Source: Eubacterium sp. (GTDB lineage: Bacteria; Bacillota; Clostridia; Oscillospirales; Acutalibacteraceae). From it: a DNA stretch of 64,000 nucleotides. The DNA is taken from contig JAFSRN010000003.1 in NCBI GenBank assembly GCA_017446095.1, positions 1 to 64,000 of the forward strand, read 5' to 3'. Below, in pieces: positions 7,861-16,492 of this stretch (its first letter is position 1; every line of letters starts with the position of its first letter). A program made the position numbers and the translations under genes. The notes below the pieces were generated by a model. It was not told the origin of the DNA, searched no databases, and saw only the letters and a list, made by a program, of their open reading frames with translations.

Positions 7861-8139
7861 CTATGCGGCAAGGTCATACCATTCGGTTTGCACCCTTGCT
7901 ATTTTTTTGCGCCTTTCGCTGTGGCGCTGTTGCATTTTTGCCTGCTGTTCCTTTTTCTTTTGCTGCAGTGCAAGAAATAGCAAGCCGATTGCAAGGTAAA
8001 TCACCAGTTCACCGATGAACACCTTTTGCATCATTGCGCTGTCCAGCGTGTCAAAAAGCCTGAACGGCAGGGAAATTGCAACGTAGCCAACTGCGAGTGA
8101 AAGTACTGAAATTACTAAACCTTTAACAAAATTTTTCAT
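7861..8139 (-). CDS. small two-helix membrane protein
   Basis: The 92-aa product starts behind a good AAGGAGG. It has two hydrophobic segments (about residues 5-27, FVKGLVISVLSLAVGYVAIS; and 42-60, FIGELVIYLAIGLLFLAL), then a highly charged Lys/Gln/Arg tail (QQKKKEQQAKMQQRHSERRKK) that should be cytoplasmic and helical. I recognise no family. It ends at a shared terminator and is separated from the next leftward gene by about 125 bp with no gene in it. Function unknown. Confidence 0.7.
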   Translation of the reverse strand: MKNFVKGLVISVLSLAVGYVAISLPFRLFDTLDSAMMQKVFIGELVIYLAIGLLFLALQQKKKEQQAKMQQRHSERRKKIARVQTEWYDLAA

Positions 8140-8263
8140 ATCTAATCCTCCTTGAATTAACTGTGTTTTTGTTTACAATCACAGTTTAACTCAAGTCGAA
8201 CGACTGTTCAATACCCCAAAGGCTCACAGTACCAAAAACGGTACAGTAATTGCAAAAAATCTT

Positions 8264-9034
8264 TTAATATATGTCGTCTTTATGTATTATTCCAATGCCG
8301 ATTCCGAGCTTTCCGCCGCGCTGAATAAACTGTTTTGCGCTTTTTTGCAGCGAGGTTTTTGCAGGGTAGAATGTAGGAATTCTGCGCCTTTTGCCGAATA
8401 TCCGCTTGATTGCCTGCTCGTCGTCGGGCACGCTGTACACTATGTCAAACAGTAGCTGAAACTGCAGAATATTTGAGTCTGCCTGCATAAACAAATGGTT
8501 TTCGCGGTACAGCAGCCAGCTTTCGCTAAAAAAGTAGGAGTACTCAAAATCGGGGAAGTACTTAACGAAAAAAGCCTTTGCCGCTGACAGCGATTCAAGG
8601 CACGCCGCGTACTGCAGCGGCTCGCCCTGCGGAATGTGTACATATATCAGGTTGTCGCCGTAGGCAAACGGCAGGCAGTCGTAATCAAGCGTGTCATTTT
8701 CGCACTTGTACATCTGGAACTGCAGCCTGCCGATTTTAAACAGCTCAAGGCGCAGGTGGTTGTGAATCCAATTGTAATTGTGCAAGCCCTTGTTGCCGTT
8801 GTTTTCGCACCAAACGGCAATGTCGTGCATCGTGTTAATAAAGATTTCTCGCGGAATACCGCGCTTCTCGTACTCATTTTGCGTAACCTCTGCGATGTAG
8901 TTCAGGCACACCGCAAGGCGAGTCAGGTCGTCCTTATTTTCAAGCTCGTCAAGCGTTACTCCTGTAACATCGATGTCGCTGGTTTTCTCAATCAGCGCTT
9001 CGTCCAAGCCGATTTCTTTTGCAAGTCTAATCAT
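8264..9034 (-). CDS. acyltransferase-like protein (GNAT-related, two-domain)
   Basis: 256 aa. The N-terminal helical part (to about residue 120) and the C-terminal alpha/beta part (EPLQYAACLESLSAAKAFFVKYFPDFEYSYFFSESWLL) have the layout of the two-domain NAT_N/GNAT_C acyltransferase-like proteins of Clostridia. The match is from memory, so the call is moderate and the acyl acceptor unknown. No signal peptide. Its start overlaps the stop of the MocR-type regulator gene by 8 nt, so the two are translationally coupled and probably act together. Unlike classical GNATs I cannot point to a clear acetyl-CoA P-loop. Confidence 0.5.
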   Translation of the reverse strand: MIRLAKEIGLDEALIEKTSDIDVTGVTLDELENKDDLTRLAVCLNYIAEVTQNEYEKRGIPREIFINTMHDIAVWCENNGNKGLHNYNWIHNHLRLELFKIGRLQFQMYKCENDTLDYDCLPFAYGDNLIYVHIPQGEPLQYAACLESLSAAKAFFVKYFPDFEYSYFFSESWLLYRENHLFMQADSNILQFQLLFDIVYSVPDDEQAIKRIFGKRRRIPTFYPAKTSLQKSAKQFIQRGGKLGIGIGIIHKDDIY

Positions 9035-10295
9035 AATTAAGTATTTCCTTTATCTTACCGACAGCGCCTGGAATCCTGCTGTTTTCAACAGCGGATGGCA
9101 CAAGCGCCATATTGATTTTGCCGTTTTCAATGCCGTAAATGAACACGCTCACGCCGCTTTTTTCAAATGCCACCGCTGTGCCGTTATAGTCAGCGGTAAG
9201 CTTAATTGCAAGCCCGTTTTCGGAAAGGGAAGCCTTAACTTCGGGCATCTGATTTTTAATTTCGTTGTACATAAACCGAGCTTTTGCAGTGTAGTGGCGG
9301 CGGATTTTTCGCGTTTGAGCGGCTATATGTCCGTCGCGTATGTATCCGCACAGCGCAATCTGTTCCGTTTTGCTTGCCGTCTGCGCAAAACATTGCTTCA
9401 TATTGTAAAACTGCGCCGCGAGCTCGCCCGGCAGCACCATAAAACTGATGCGGATACCCGGCACAAGCACGTTTGAAAATGAGCCCATATACACCACGTT
9501 GTCGCAGTCGGACAGCGCAAAAAGTGACGGCATCGGCTTTGACTGGTACAAAAAGTCGCTGTCAAAGTCGTCCTCAATTATCATGCTGTTGTTGTCCTTG
9601 CTGTGTTTTGCAAGTTCAAGCCTGCGCTGTATCGGCATAACGTCGCCGTAAGATGTCATATGCGACGGCGAAACGTAGATTATATCCGCGTTTTTATCCC
9701 TTGTGTGAACCTCGTAGCCAAAGCTCTCAAAGGTCGAAATACCCTGCACAAAGTTTGCTGTGGGGAAGGACACCGTGCGCCGTTCTTTCAGCAGTACGCA
9801 GAGTATGGACAGCAGCGCCTGCACGCCTGCACCTACTATTATTCTGTCAGGCGATGCAACTACATTTCGCTTTTCGCGTATGTAAACGGACAGCGCCTCG
9901 CGCAAATCTGCCTCACCCTCGGCGTCGCTGTACGACAGCATACGTTCCTTCTGGCGCAGCGCGCTTTTTATGTAACGCTGCCACAGGTTTATATCAAAAC
10001 TCTCGCTGTCCGCGTCGCCGCTCTTCAAATCAAAAAGTATTGGCGTTTCCTTCTTTGCCTGAGGTGCTTCCTCGTTGCGGCTCGGCGCGGAGTAGGAAAC
10101 ATAGTAACCGCTTTGCGGCTGCGCAATAATGTAGCCGTCAGCCTGCAACTCGAAGTACGCGTTTTCAACCGTCGTTTTGCTAACAGACAGCAGCGCGGTT
10201 GACTGCCGCACAGACGGCATTTTGTCGCCTTTTTTGTACTGACCTGATGTTATAAGGTCTTTATAATGGTTATAAACTTCTATATATTTCTTCAA
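9027..10295 (-). CDS. MocR-type GntR regulator lacking the PLP lysine
   Basis: N-terminal GntR winged helix (residues ~1-70: ITSGQYKKGDKMPSVRQSTALLSVSKTTVENAYFELQADGYI) fused to a type I aminotransferase-like domain (SHMTSYGDVMPIQRR, IIEDDFDSDF). This is the MocR/PdxR architecture. The position of the Schiff-base lysine (usually GSFSK) reads GSFSN, codon AAC, so covalent PLP binding should be lost. Start: TTG at 10295 with GAGG six bases upstream is favoured over TTG 10307, which has no ribosome site. It is transcribed divergently from an ECF transporter S component gene, its most likely target. The ligand may be a vitamin or amine other than PLP, or PLP bound non-covalently. Confidence 0.88.
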   Translation of the reverse strand: MKKYIEVYNHYKDLITSGQYKKGDKMPSVRQSTALLSVSKTTVENAYFELQADGYIIAQPQSGYYVSYSAPSRNEEAPQAKKETPILFDLKSGDADSESFDINLWQRYIKSALRQKERMLSYSDAEGEADLREALSVYIREKRNVVASPDRIIVGAGVQALLSILCVLLKERRTVSFPTANFVQGISTFESFGYEVHTRDKNADIIYVSPSHMTSYGDVMPIQRRLELAKHSKDNNSMIIEDDFDSDFLYQSKPMPSLFALSDCDNVVYMGSFSNVLVPGIRISFMVLPGELAAQFYNMKQCFAQTASKTEQIALCGYIRDGHIAAQTRKIRRHYTAKARFMYNEIKNQMPEVKASLSENGLAIKLTADYNGTAVAFEKSGVSVFIYGIENGKINMALVPSAVENSRIPGAVGKIKEILNYD

Positions 10296-10346
10296 ACTGT
10301 ACCTCAAAAACTTTTAAAAATTGTGCATTTTATTATTGTCAGTTAT

Positions 10347-10375
10347 AGTATATACTGTTACCAACGCAAATGCAA
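10347..10375 (-). promoter_or_regulatory. promoter of the MocR-type regulator operon
   Basis: On the minus strand: TTGCAT, 17 bp, TATACT. The -10 overlaps the palindrome AGTATATACT at 10347-10356, a plausible binding site in the divergent region. Confidence 0.55.
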
Positions 10376-10400
10376 TATCTATTTTAAGAAGGTGATAAAT

Positions 10401-10904
10401 ATGAATAATAAAACGCGTAACATAATCATAACAGCAGTGTTCAGCGCAATGATTTTTGTTATGACGGCTGTCCTGCACATTCCTGTTGCAAGCGGCTATG
10501 TGCATCTCGGCGACGCGCTTCTTTACGTCAGCGCAATGCTGCTCGATATGCCATGGGCGCTGATTGCAGGCGCACTCGGCGAAGGTCTTGCAGACGTTGC
10601 AAGCGGCTTTGCGGCATATGCCCCCGCTACGGTTATTATCAAGGTTCTGATTGCGATTTGCTTTGCTGTTGTTAAAAAGAAAAACAGCAAGCTGCTATCC
10701 GCTTTTTCTGCTGTTATGACTGTACCTGCAGGCGTTATCACGGTTGGCGGCTACTTTGTAGCAGACCTTATTATCAGCAGAGAATACGCAGTTGTTGACA
10801 TTCCTGGCAACCTTATTCAGGCAGTTGCGAGCGCAGTAATTTTCATAATTATCGCCGCAGCACTTGACAAGATTAAAATAAAGGATAAAATATATAAAAA
10901 ATAA
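10401..10904 (+). CDS. ECF transporter S component
   Basis: ATG 10401 behind AAGGTG; 167 aa with about five or six hydrophobic helices. The stretch VHLGDALLYVSAMLL, GALGEGLADVASGFAAYAPAT, IIKVLIA is typical of the DUF1393/riboflavin-type S-component family of energy-coupling factor vitamin transporters. It would be the substrate-binding membrane subunit, working with EcfA/EcfA'/EcfT encoded elsewhere. Substrate is not readable from sequence; the divergent MocR-type regulator makes a B6-type vitamer the first guess. It is followed at 13 bp by a radical SAM gene, probably in the same transcript. Confidence 0.82.
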   Translation: MNNKTRNIIITAVFSAMIFVMTAVLHIPVASGYVHLGDALLYVSAMLLDMPWALIAGALGEGLADVASGFAAYAPATVIIKVLIAICFAVVKKKNSKLLSAFSAVMTVPAGVITVGGYFVADLIISREYAVVDIPGNLIQAVASAVIFIIIAAALDKIKIKDKIYKK

Positions 10905-10917
10905 TCAGAGGTATGCT

Positions 10918-11529
10918 ATGGCTGATATTATTTACAACCTTGACGGCGGAACTTATTTTAATATAACAAACAAATGCCCGTGCGCCTGCGCGTTTTGTAT
11001 ACGCAATAAGCGCGACGCTGTCGGCAGCGCAAAACGCCTGTGGTTCGACGAAGAGCCGACTTTTGAAGAAATCAAAGCGGCAATCGACAGCTACGATTTT
11101 ACAGATGTTGACAGCGCGGTTTTCTGCGGCTACGGCGAGCCCACAAACGCGCTTGATAACCTGCTTAAAACCGCAAATTACGTTAAAAGCATAAAGCCGT
11201 CAATCAAGCTGCGGCTTAACACAAACGGACTGTCCGACCTTATCAACGGCAGACCCACTGCAAAGGAAATTTGCGAGTGCATTGACGTTATATCCGTGTC
11301 GCTCAACGACCCCGACAGCGAACAGTACGACAAAATTACAAAAAACATCTACCCCGGCAAAGCGTTTGACGCAATGCTCAACTTCACACGCGATTGCGTG
11401 CAGCAGGGCAATGAGGTGCGAATGACGGTTGTTGACGTTATCAGCGACGAGAATATTGAAAAATCACGCAAGCTCTGCGAATCCCTCGGCGCAAAGTTCA
11501 TAGTGCGTTCCTTCTCCCGCGGCAGATAA
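10918..11529 (+). CDS. radical SAM protein, TatD-associated type
   Basis: 203 aa. An N-terminal CPCACAFC supplies the CxxxCxxC that holds the 4Fe-4S cluster, within YFNITNKCPCACAFCIRNKRDAVG...LWFDEEPTFEEI. This is characteristic of the short radical SAM family usually found near TatD DNases. FCGYGEPT is the glycine-rich SAM-binding strand. The family is about 200 aa, so the gene looks complete. The reaction is not known to me. No tatD lies in the window; here the gene follows an ECF transporter S component and ends at a terminator. Confidence 0.85.
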   Translation: MADIIYNLDGGTYFNITNKCPCACAFCIRNKRDAVGSAKRLWFDEEPTFEEIKAAIDSYDFTDVDSAVFCGYGEPTNALDNLLKTANYVKSIKPSIKLRLNTNGLSDLINGRPTAKEICECIDVISVSLNDPDSEQYDKITKNIYPGKAFDAMLNFTRDCVQQGNEVRMTVVDVISDENIEKSRKLCESLGAKFIVRSFSRGR

Positions 11530-11540
11530 TAAACTATGTG

Positions 11541-11569
11541 ACAGAGAACTCGGTGTTCTCTGTTTTTTC
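11541..11569 (+). terminator. rho-independent terminator
   Basis: Stem AGAGAAC/GTTCTCT with a 5-nt loop, then GTTTTTTCT. It ends the S component and radical SAM unit. Confidence 0.9.
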
Positions 11570-11598
11570 TTGACTGTTTAATCTGTTAATGATAGAAT
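11570..11598 (+). promoter_or_regulatory. sigma-A promoter of the C-type lectin gene
   Basis: TTGACT, 17 bp, TAGAAT. The 14-mer TTAATGATAGAATG recurs in the promoter at 43364. The ~160-nt leader has small stems (GTACAG/CTGTAT and GCCTT...AAGGC) before the AAAGGAG ribosome site. Confidence 0.7.
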
Positions 11599-11759
11599 GT
11601 AATTGACAAATGAACTAACAAGTGAATAATATGCGTTGATAGTTTGTTTGGTGATAGTCGAGCTATGCGTTTTTTGTGTACAGTCTTGGCTGTATGCTTT
11701 TTATTTTTCAATGCCTTCCCCTCAAGGGAAAGGCTTAAAACATCAAAGGAGTAAAAATT

Positions 11760-14618
11760 ATGAAAAAAACTTTAAGCTTGCTTTTGTCGTTATTAATGGG
11801 ATTGTATGCAATTAATAACTATCCTTTTATAGTAAACGCAAATATAAAATCAACGTCTTCAACAATTGAGAGCAGTGAATCAGAAGCTATAGGAGAAACT
11901 TGTGCTTTTGAAAATCATTTATATCAATTGTTTAAAAACGATTTTAGTTCTTATGAAGCATGCGAGAATTATTGTGAGGTGCTTGGTGGTCATCTTGCAA
12001 TTATTGAATCTAAAGAAGAGAATGATTTTATTTACTCTTTAATAAGTAAGGAGAGCATTAAAGGAAATGTTTTCTTTGGTATGTATGAGTTAAGCGATGG
12101 GAAATGGGTTGATGTTTTAGGTAACCCTTTAACTTATTTTAATTGGGCAAATGGCGAACCTAACAATGATCAAGATGTTGACGAAGGAATTATTAATTGG
12201 TTAACGTACGATAATGGAAAGTGGAATGATACATATTTTGATGGCGGATATTGCGATTATTTTGTTTGCGAGTGGGAAAGTGATAATAGTACAACTAATG
12301 AAAACTCGAATATGCTTTATTTGTCAGAGTGTAATAGAATCAGTTGGGATCGTTATACAGGTAATTTAGGCGACAGTAGATTAAATGTTTTAGGCGAGCA
12401 ATATGAATACGGATATGGCAATACTGGGCTAAATGGCGAAAAGTTTAATAATGGTTTTGAAGCTTGGATCGCAAGATGGAATTATACAAAAGAGATTAGC
12501 TGGGTTCAAGGAACATATAAACTAGATGGACAGTTCGTTACCTTGTCGGGTTATACTGATTTAATTAAGAGCTATAATACTTCAAATTTTGATACTACTA
12601 TCTTTTTTTACAATGGTAACAATCTAATAGAATCATATAGACTAACAAATAACGATTATAAAAAAAGAATTCTGGTAGATGTTTCAGGCGTAGATGAATT
12701 AACTCTGTTAGTTAAAGATAATGTTGCAGTAAGCGGTGGCACATCATTTGCTTTATATAATTTGGTGCTTTGTGGGAAAGACGTTGATAACGAAAACTTA
12801 TCAATTGATGATTATATTTGTGAAAATATATCAAAACATTATGATTATATTATGTCTACAGAAGGACCAGCGGGTCCGTTAATGGATGATGCTTGGGATG
12901 TTAATAAAATCGCGAACGCATTTGTTCAGAGTAGTGCTCATCTATTCAATGGAAAAACTACCGACCAGAGTATACAAGAATACTACGATGCCGTACTGTT
13001 TGATTTAATTGCCAATACTTATACCTTGCCTAATTTTGACTCGTACATGGAAAAACAGTTTACTAAACTTCAAAATAGTATGATTAACTATTTTATAGGT
13101 CAAGGTTTTGATTTGACAAAAAACATTAATGATAGTAGTAATTTGGGATTGTTTTATGATTATATTGAAGAGTTTATGGGAGCCAAAATGACTTCTTATG
13201 AACTTACATATGATTTAATAAATTCTGTTGCAGACGGATGCGATGATGCTTTGGAATGCATTGATCTTTTAAGTCAATATATTTTGGTTCATGAACAGGG
13301 AAAAGACCTTGAATCGGCACTAAAAACCATAAAATCATTTGCTGTTGACGATAATTTCAGAAAAGCAATATCTGATGTTGAAGCATCATTATCAATGACG
13401 CCTCAACAATATGTTGATAAAATCGTTGCAAAAAAAATGATTGAATATGGCTTAACGCTTGCTGAAAAGGTTGCTGAAGAAATCGTTAAAGACATAATAG
13501 TAATAGGTTTTAACAAAGTTTTTCCCCTTTCAGAAATCAAATTGATTGTTGAACTTACATCATACCTCTGTGATACATTTTTTGCAACTACTGTGAATAG
13601 TAATCAGCAGTATAGACTGTATATTTATGTAAAAGTTGAAACTGCATGTAAAAGAGCACTTGAATACTCCTATAATTATGGTTCACCAGGTGAAATTTCT
13701 TCATGCTATGAAATGTATTTAAGAATTTTCGAACATGAAATTAGAGAATGTTTGAACTTTGCGGATATTTATTTTAACCAAGGTTTATTTAATCAAATTA
13801 AAAATTATATGAAATTAAATGGCGGAAGTTATGAAAATGCGGTTGATTGGATAAATTCATATAGGTATCCGTTAAATAATCTAAAAGCAATAAAAACAAA
13901 TGCGCAAAAAAGGTGGGGACTCGATACAGGAGTGCTAGTTTACCTTTATGAAATATGTTTGTTTGATGGGATGATTGCTGGATTTAAAGAGCATATAGTC
14001 GATGTTGGCTATGAGTATAATAAAGAAAAGGATGATATTATTGAAAGTTACATTCATAGTTTGAGTGGTAAAACTGTTATCATTGATTCTGTATATTACG
14101 ATTCAGAAATGAAAAATGAGATTCGACAATTTCCTATTACAATAAATGAGAACACGGCATTGTACTACAATTTTCACGAAGTCAATAATGATGTTCATCG
14201 GCATTCTTATAAATCTGTTGTAACAAAGAAAGCAACGCCGACTGCGACGGGTGTCAGAACTTTCACCTGCACGGTTTGCGGCGCAACTAAAACCGAAACT
14301 ATTGCAAAGTGTGCGAAGTACGCTAACCCGATTTCTGCAAAGGGTAAGACGGCAACTGTAAAGCTTGCAAATCTCAAAAAAAAGAACCAGACCATTTTGC
14401 AGAAAAATGCATTTGCAATCAGCAAGGCGCAGGGCAAGGTGACTTTCAAAAAAGCAAGCGGCAATAAAAAAATTACCGTTGTTAAGAGCGGTAAGATTAC
14501 AGTAAAAAAAGGCTTGAAAAAAGGCACATACAAGGTTAAGGTCAAAGTTACCGCCGCAGGTAATGCTAATTACAAAGCATTAGCAAAGACGGTGACGGTA
14601 GTAATTAAAGTAAAGTAA
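11760..14618 (+). CDS. secreted C-type-lectin-domain protein
   Basis: 952 aa with signal peptide (MKKTLSLLLSLLMGLYAINN). A C-type lectin-like domain is at about residues 48-172 (HLYQLF, YEACENYCEVLGGHLAIIES, WANGEPNN, KWNDTYFDGGYCDYFVCEWE) with the EPN and WND motifs of sugar/calcium sites. A beta domain at ~180-345 resembles NPCBM. A long helical region follows (~355-800), then a Cys-hairpin linker (RTFTCTVCGATK) and a Lys-rich beta cassette. Bases up to about 14210 are very AT-rich; the last ~400 are not, switching at the linker. Likely surface binding to glycans; no anchoring motif is visible. Confidence 0.87.
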   Translation: MKKTLSLLLSLLMGLYAINNYPFIVNANIKSTSSTIESSESEAIGETCAFENHLYQLFKNDFSSYEACENYCEVLGGHLAIIESKEENDFIYSLISKESIKGNVFFGMYELSDGKWVDVLGNPLTYFNWANGEPNNDQDVDEGIINWLTYDNGKWNDTYFDGGYCDYFVCEWESDNSTTNENSNMLYLSECNRISWDRYTGNLGDSRLNVLGEQYEYGYGNTGLNGEKFNNGFEAWIARWNYTKEISWVQGTYKLDGQFVTLSGYTDLIKSYNTSNFDTTIFFYNGNNLIESYRLTNNDYKKRILVDVSGVDELTLLVKDNVAVSGGTSFALYNLVLCGKDVDNENLSIDDYICENISKHYDYIMSTEGPAGPLMDDAWDVNKIANAFVQSSAHLFNGKTTDQSIQEYYDAVLFDLIANTYTLPNFDSYMEKQFTKLQNSMINYFIGQGFDLTKNINDSSNLGLFYDYIEEFMGAKMTSYELTYDLINSVADGCDDALECIDLLSQYILVHEQGKDLESALKTIKSFAVDDNFRKAISDVEASLSMTPQQYVDKIVAKKMIEYGLTLAEKVAEEIVKDIIVIGFNKVFPLSEIKLIVELTSYLCDTFFATTVNSNQQYRLYIYVKVETACKRALEYSYNYGSPGEISSCYEMYLRIFEHEIRECLNFADIYFNQGLFNQIKNYMKLNGGSYENAVDWINSYRYPLNNLKAIKTNAQKRWGLDTGVLVYLYEICLFDGMIAGFKEHIVDVGYEYNKEKDDIIESYIHSLSGKTVIIDSVYYDSEMKNEIRQFPITINENTALYYNFHEVNNDVHRHSYKSVVTKKATPTATGVRTFTCTVCGATKTETIAKCAKYANPISAKGKTATVKLANLKKKNQTILQKNAFAISKAQGKVTFKKASGNKKITVVKSGKITVKKGLKKGTYKVKVKVTAAGNANYKALAKTVTVVIKVK

Positions 14619-14623
14619 TATGA

Positions 14624-14660
14624 ACGAAGTGCTGACTATAGCACTTCGTTTATTTATTTT
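14624..14660 (+). terminator. rho-independent terminator
   Basis: Perfect 10-bp stem ACGAAGTGCT/AGCACTTCGT, 6-nt loop, T-rich tail. Confidence 0.9.
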
Positions 14661-14680
14661 TGCCTTTTTTCATTTTCCTA

Positions 14681-14709
14681 TTGACAAAGTAGGAAATAAA
14701 GTATATATT
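14681..14709 (+). promoter_or_regulatory. sigma-A promoter of the nifS operon
   Basis: TTGACA, 17 bp, TATATT, about 51 bp before the nifS start. Confidence 0.85.
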
Positions 14710-14732
14710 ATAGGTCGAAAAACCTATAATAT
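14705..14732 (+). promoter_or_regulatory. perfect 11-bp inverted repeat over the nifS -10 (operator)
   Basis: ATATTATAGGT, 6 nt, ACCTATAATAT: every base pairs. It covers most of the -10 box and the start region, the position expected of a repressor site. An iron-sulfur or cysteine-responsive Rrf2-type regulator is a reasonable guess, but the sequence is not a consensus I recognise. Confidence 0.65.
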
Positions 14733-14760
14733 TTGTAGGAATAAGAAATCAGGTGACATT

Positions 14761-15945
14761 ATGAACACTATTTATGTTGATAACGCGGCTACCACGCAGG
14801 TGAGCGAAACCGCTTTAAATGCGATGCTGCCGCTTCTTAAAGAAACCTACGGCAACCCGTCCTCACTTCACCACATCGGTCAGATTGCCAAGGAAGTGCT
14901 TGAGGATGCAAGGGCACGCGTTGCTACCTGCATCGGTGCAAATCCTAACGAGATTTACTTCACATCCTGCGGTACGGAAGCAGACAATCAGGCAATTCTG
15001 TCCGCTGCTTACACCGGCGCGATGAAGGGCAAAAAGCACATAATCTCCTCAAAGTTCGAGCATCACGCAGTCCTTCATACGCTTGAAAAGCTGAAAAAAG
15101 AGGGCTTTGAAATTACGCTTCTTGATGTTTATAAAGAGGGTATTGTAAAGGTGGACGACCTTAAAGCCGCTCTGCGCGACGATACCGCGCTTGTTACAAT
15201 TATGATGGCAAACAACGAGGTCGGCACAATTCAGCCGATTAAGGAACTTGCCGCTGTCTGCAGAGAAAAGGGCGTTACTTTCCACACCGACGCTGTACAG
15301 GCTGCAGGTCACATCAAGGTTGATGTTAATGAACTCGGCGTAGATATGCTTTCCGTTTCAGGTCACAAGTTCCACGGCCCCAAGGGCGTCGGCTTCCTTT
15401 ACTGCAAAAAGGGCGTTCCGCTTCAGGTGTTTATGAACGGCGGCGCGCAGGAGCGCAACCGACGTGCCGGTACGGAAAATATGGCAGGCATCTGCGGACT
15501 TACCGCAGCGCTTGAGGAGGCGTGCGCAAACCTTGATAAAAACGCTGCTCACATAACCGCAATGCGCAACAGGATTATCGACGGCGTTAAGGATATTGAG
15601 CTCTGCTCAATCAACGGCGACCTTGAAAAGCGCCTGCCCGGCACGGTAAATATGTGCTTTGAGGGCATTGAGGGCGAGGGACTTATCCTCCTGCTTGACC
15701 AAAAAGGCATCTGCACTTCATCGGGCTCTGCCTGCACTAGCGGCTCGCTTGACCCGTCGCACGTACTGCTTGCAATGGGCGTGCCGGTTGAAAGCGCGCA
15801 CGGCTCGCTCAGGATTTCGCTCAGCGAGTACAATACCGAGGAAGAAGCAGACTTTATAGTAGAATCAATCCACGAAGTAGTAACATATCTTCGTTCAATC
15901 TCACCCGTTTGGGAGAAAATTCAGAAAGGCGAGGTAGTAGAATAA
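14761..15945 (+). CDS. nifS: cysteine desulfurase NifS
   Basis: PLP enzyme that converts cysteine to alanine and passes sulfur as a persulfide to scaffold proteins and tRNA thiolases. 394 aa, normal length. The start ATG 14761 follows AGGTG. Motifs: DNAATTQ at the N-terminus, CGTEADNQA, TDAVQAAGHI, the PLP lysine in SVSGHKFHGPKG and the catalytic cysteine loop SSGSACTSGSLDPSHVL. It overlaps nifU by one base (TAATG), and mnmA, which needs persulfide sulfur, lies in the same direction downstream. The promoter carries a perfect inverted repeat, suggesting regulated expression. Confidence 0.95.
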   Translation: MNTIYVDNAATTQVSETALNAMLPLLKETYGNPSSLHHIGQIAKEVLEDARARVATCIGANPNEIYFTSCGTEADNQAILSAAYTGAMKGKKHIISSKFEHHAVLHTLEKLKKEGFEITLLDVYKEGIVKVDDLKAALRDDTALVTIMMANNEVGTIQPIKELAAVCREKGVTFHTDAVQAAGHIKVDVNELGVDMLSVSGHKFHGPKGVGFLYCKKGVPLQVFMNGGAQERNRRAGTENMAGICGLTAALEEACANLDKNAAHITAMRNRIIDGVKDIELCSINGDLEKRLPGTVNMCFEGIEGEGLILLLDQKGICTSSGSACTSGSLDPSHVLLAMGVPVESAHGSLRISLSEYNTEEEADFIVESIHEVVTYLRSISPVWEKIQKGEVVE

Positions 15946-16364
15946 TGGCACTGTATTCAGAAAAAGTAATGGATCACTTTACAAATCCGCGTAATGTAGG
16001 CAAAATTGACGACGCAGACGGCGTTGGCGAGGTAGGCAACGCAAAGTGCGGCGATATTATGAAGATTTATCTTAAGGTTGACGAGAATCAGATTATCACC
16101 GACGTTAAGTTCAACACCTTCGGCTGTGCGTCTGCTATTGCTTCAAGCTCAATGGCTACCTGCCTTATCAAGGGCAAGCCAATCAGCGAGGCTATCGAAC
16201 TGTCCAACAAAGCAGTTGTTGAGGCGCTTGACGGACTTCCGCCGGTAAAGATTCACTGTTCCGTTCTTGCAGAGGAAGCAATCAAAGCCGCTGTTAAGGA
16301 TTACTACGACAGAAACGGCATCGATTACGACCCTGAAACATTTAAGGAAAAAGTCGTTGACTAA
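15945..16364 (+). CDS. nifU: iron-sulfur scaffold protein, NifU/IscU-type
   Basis: 139 aa, the length of the IscU-like scaffold domain alone. The three cluster-binding cysteines are in place: NAKCGD, FGCASAIASSS and KIHCSVLAEEAI. It receives sulfur from NifS and assembles Fe-S clusters for transfer, in the cytoplasm. The ATG overlaps the nifS stop, so the pair is translationally coupled. The two lack the C-terminal NFU and ferredoxin domains of nitrogen-fixation NifU, so the role is general Fe-S assembly; the nadA product downstream is an obvious client. Confidence 0.95.
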   Translation: MALYSEKVMDHFTNPRNVGKIDDADGVGEVGNAKCGDIMKIYLKVDENQIITDVKFNTFGCASAIASSSMATCLIKGKPISEAIELSNKAVVEALDGLPPVKIHCSVLAEEAIKAAVKDYYDRNGIDYDPETFKEKVVD

Positions 16365-16383
16365 TCGAACTAATTAATATATT

Positions 16384-16482
16384 ATGTAGGGGAGGGTTTC
16401 CTAACCCTCCCATTATTGCCTTTTTGCCTCCTTTGTGTAAAGGGAGGTGCCGAGCATTTGCGAGGCGGAGGGATTTTAATCG
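16384..16482 (+). repeat. dispersed palindromic intergenic repeats
   Basis: Two elements side by side: GGGGAGGGTTT...AACCCTCCC (16388-16409), and one with CTCCTTT...AAAGGGAGG followed by GAGGCGGAGGG. The same types recur at 29708, 33154 and 34704. They resemble REP/MITE-like repeats common in Ruminococcaceae intergenic DNA; the first may also end the nifU transcript. Confidence 0.55.
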
Positions 16483-16492
16483 AGGAATTATT

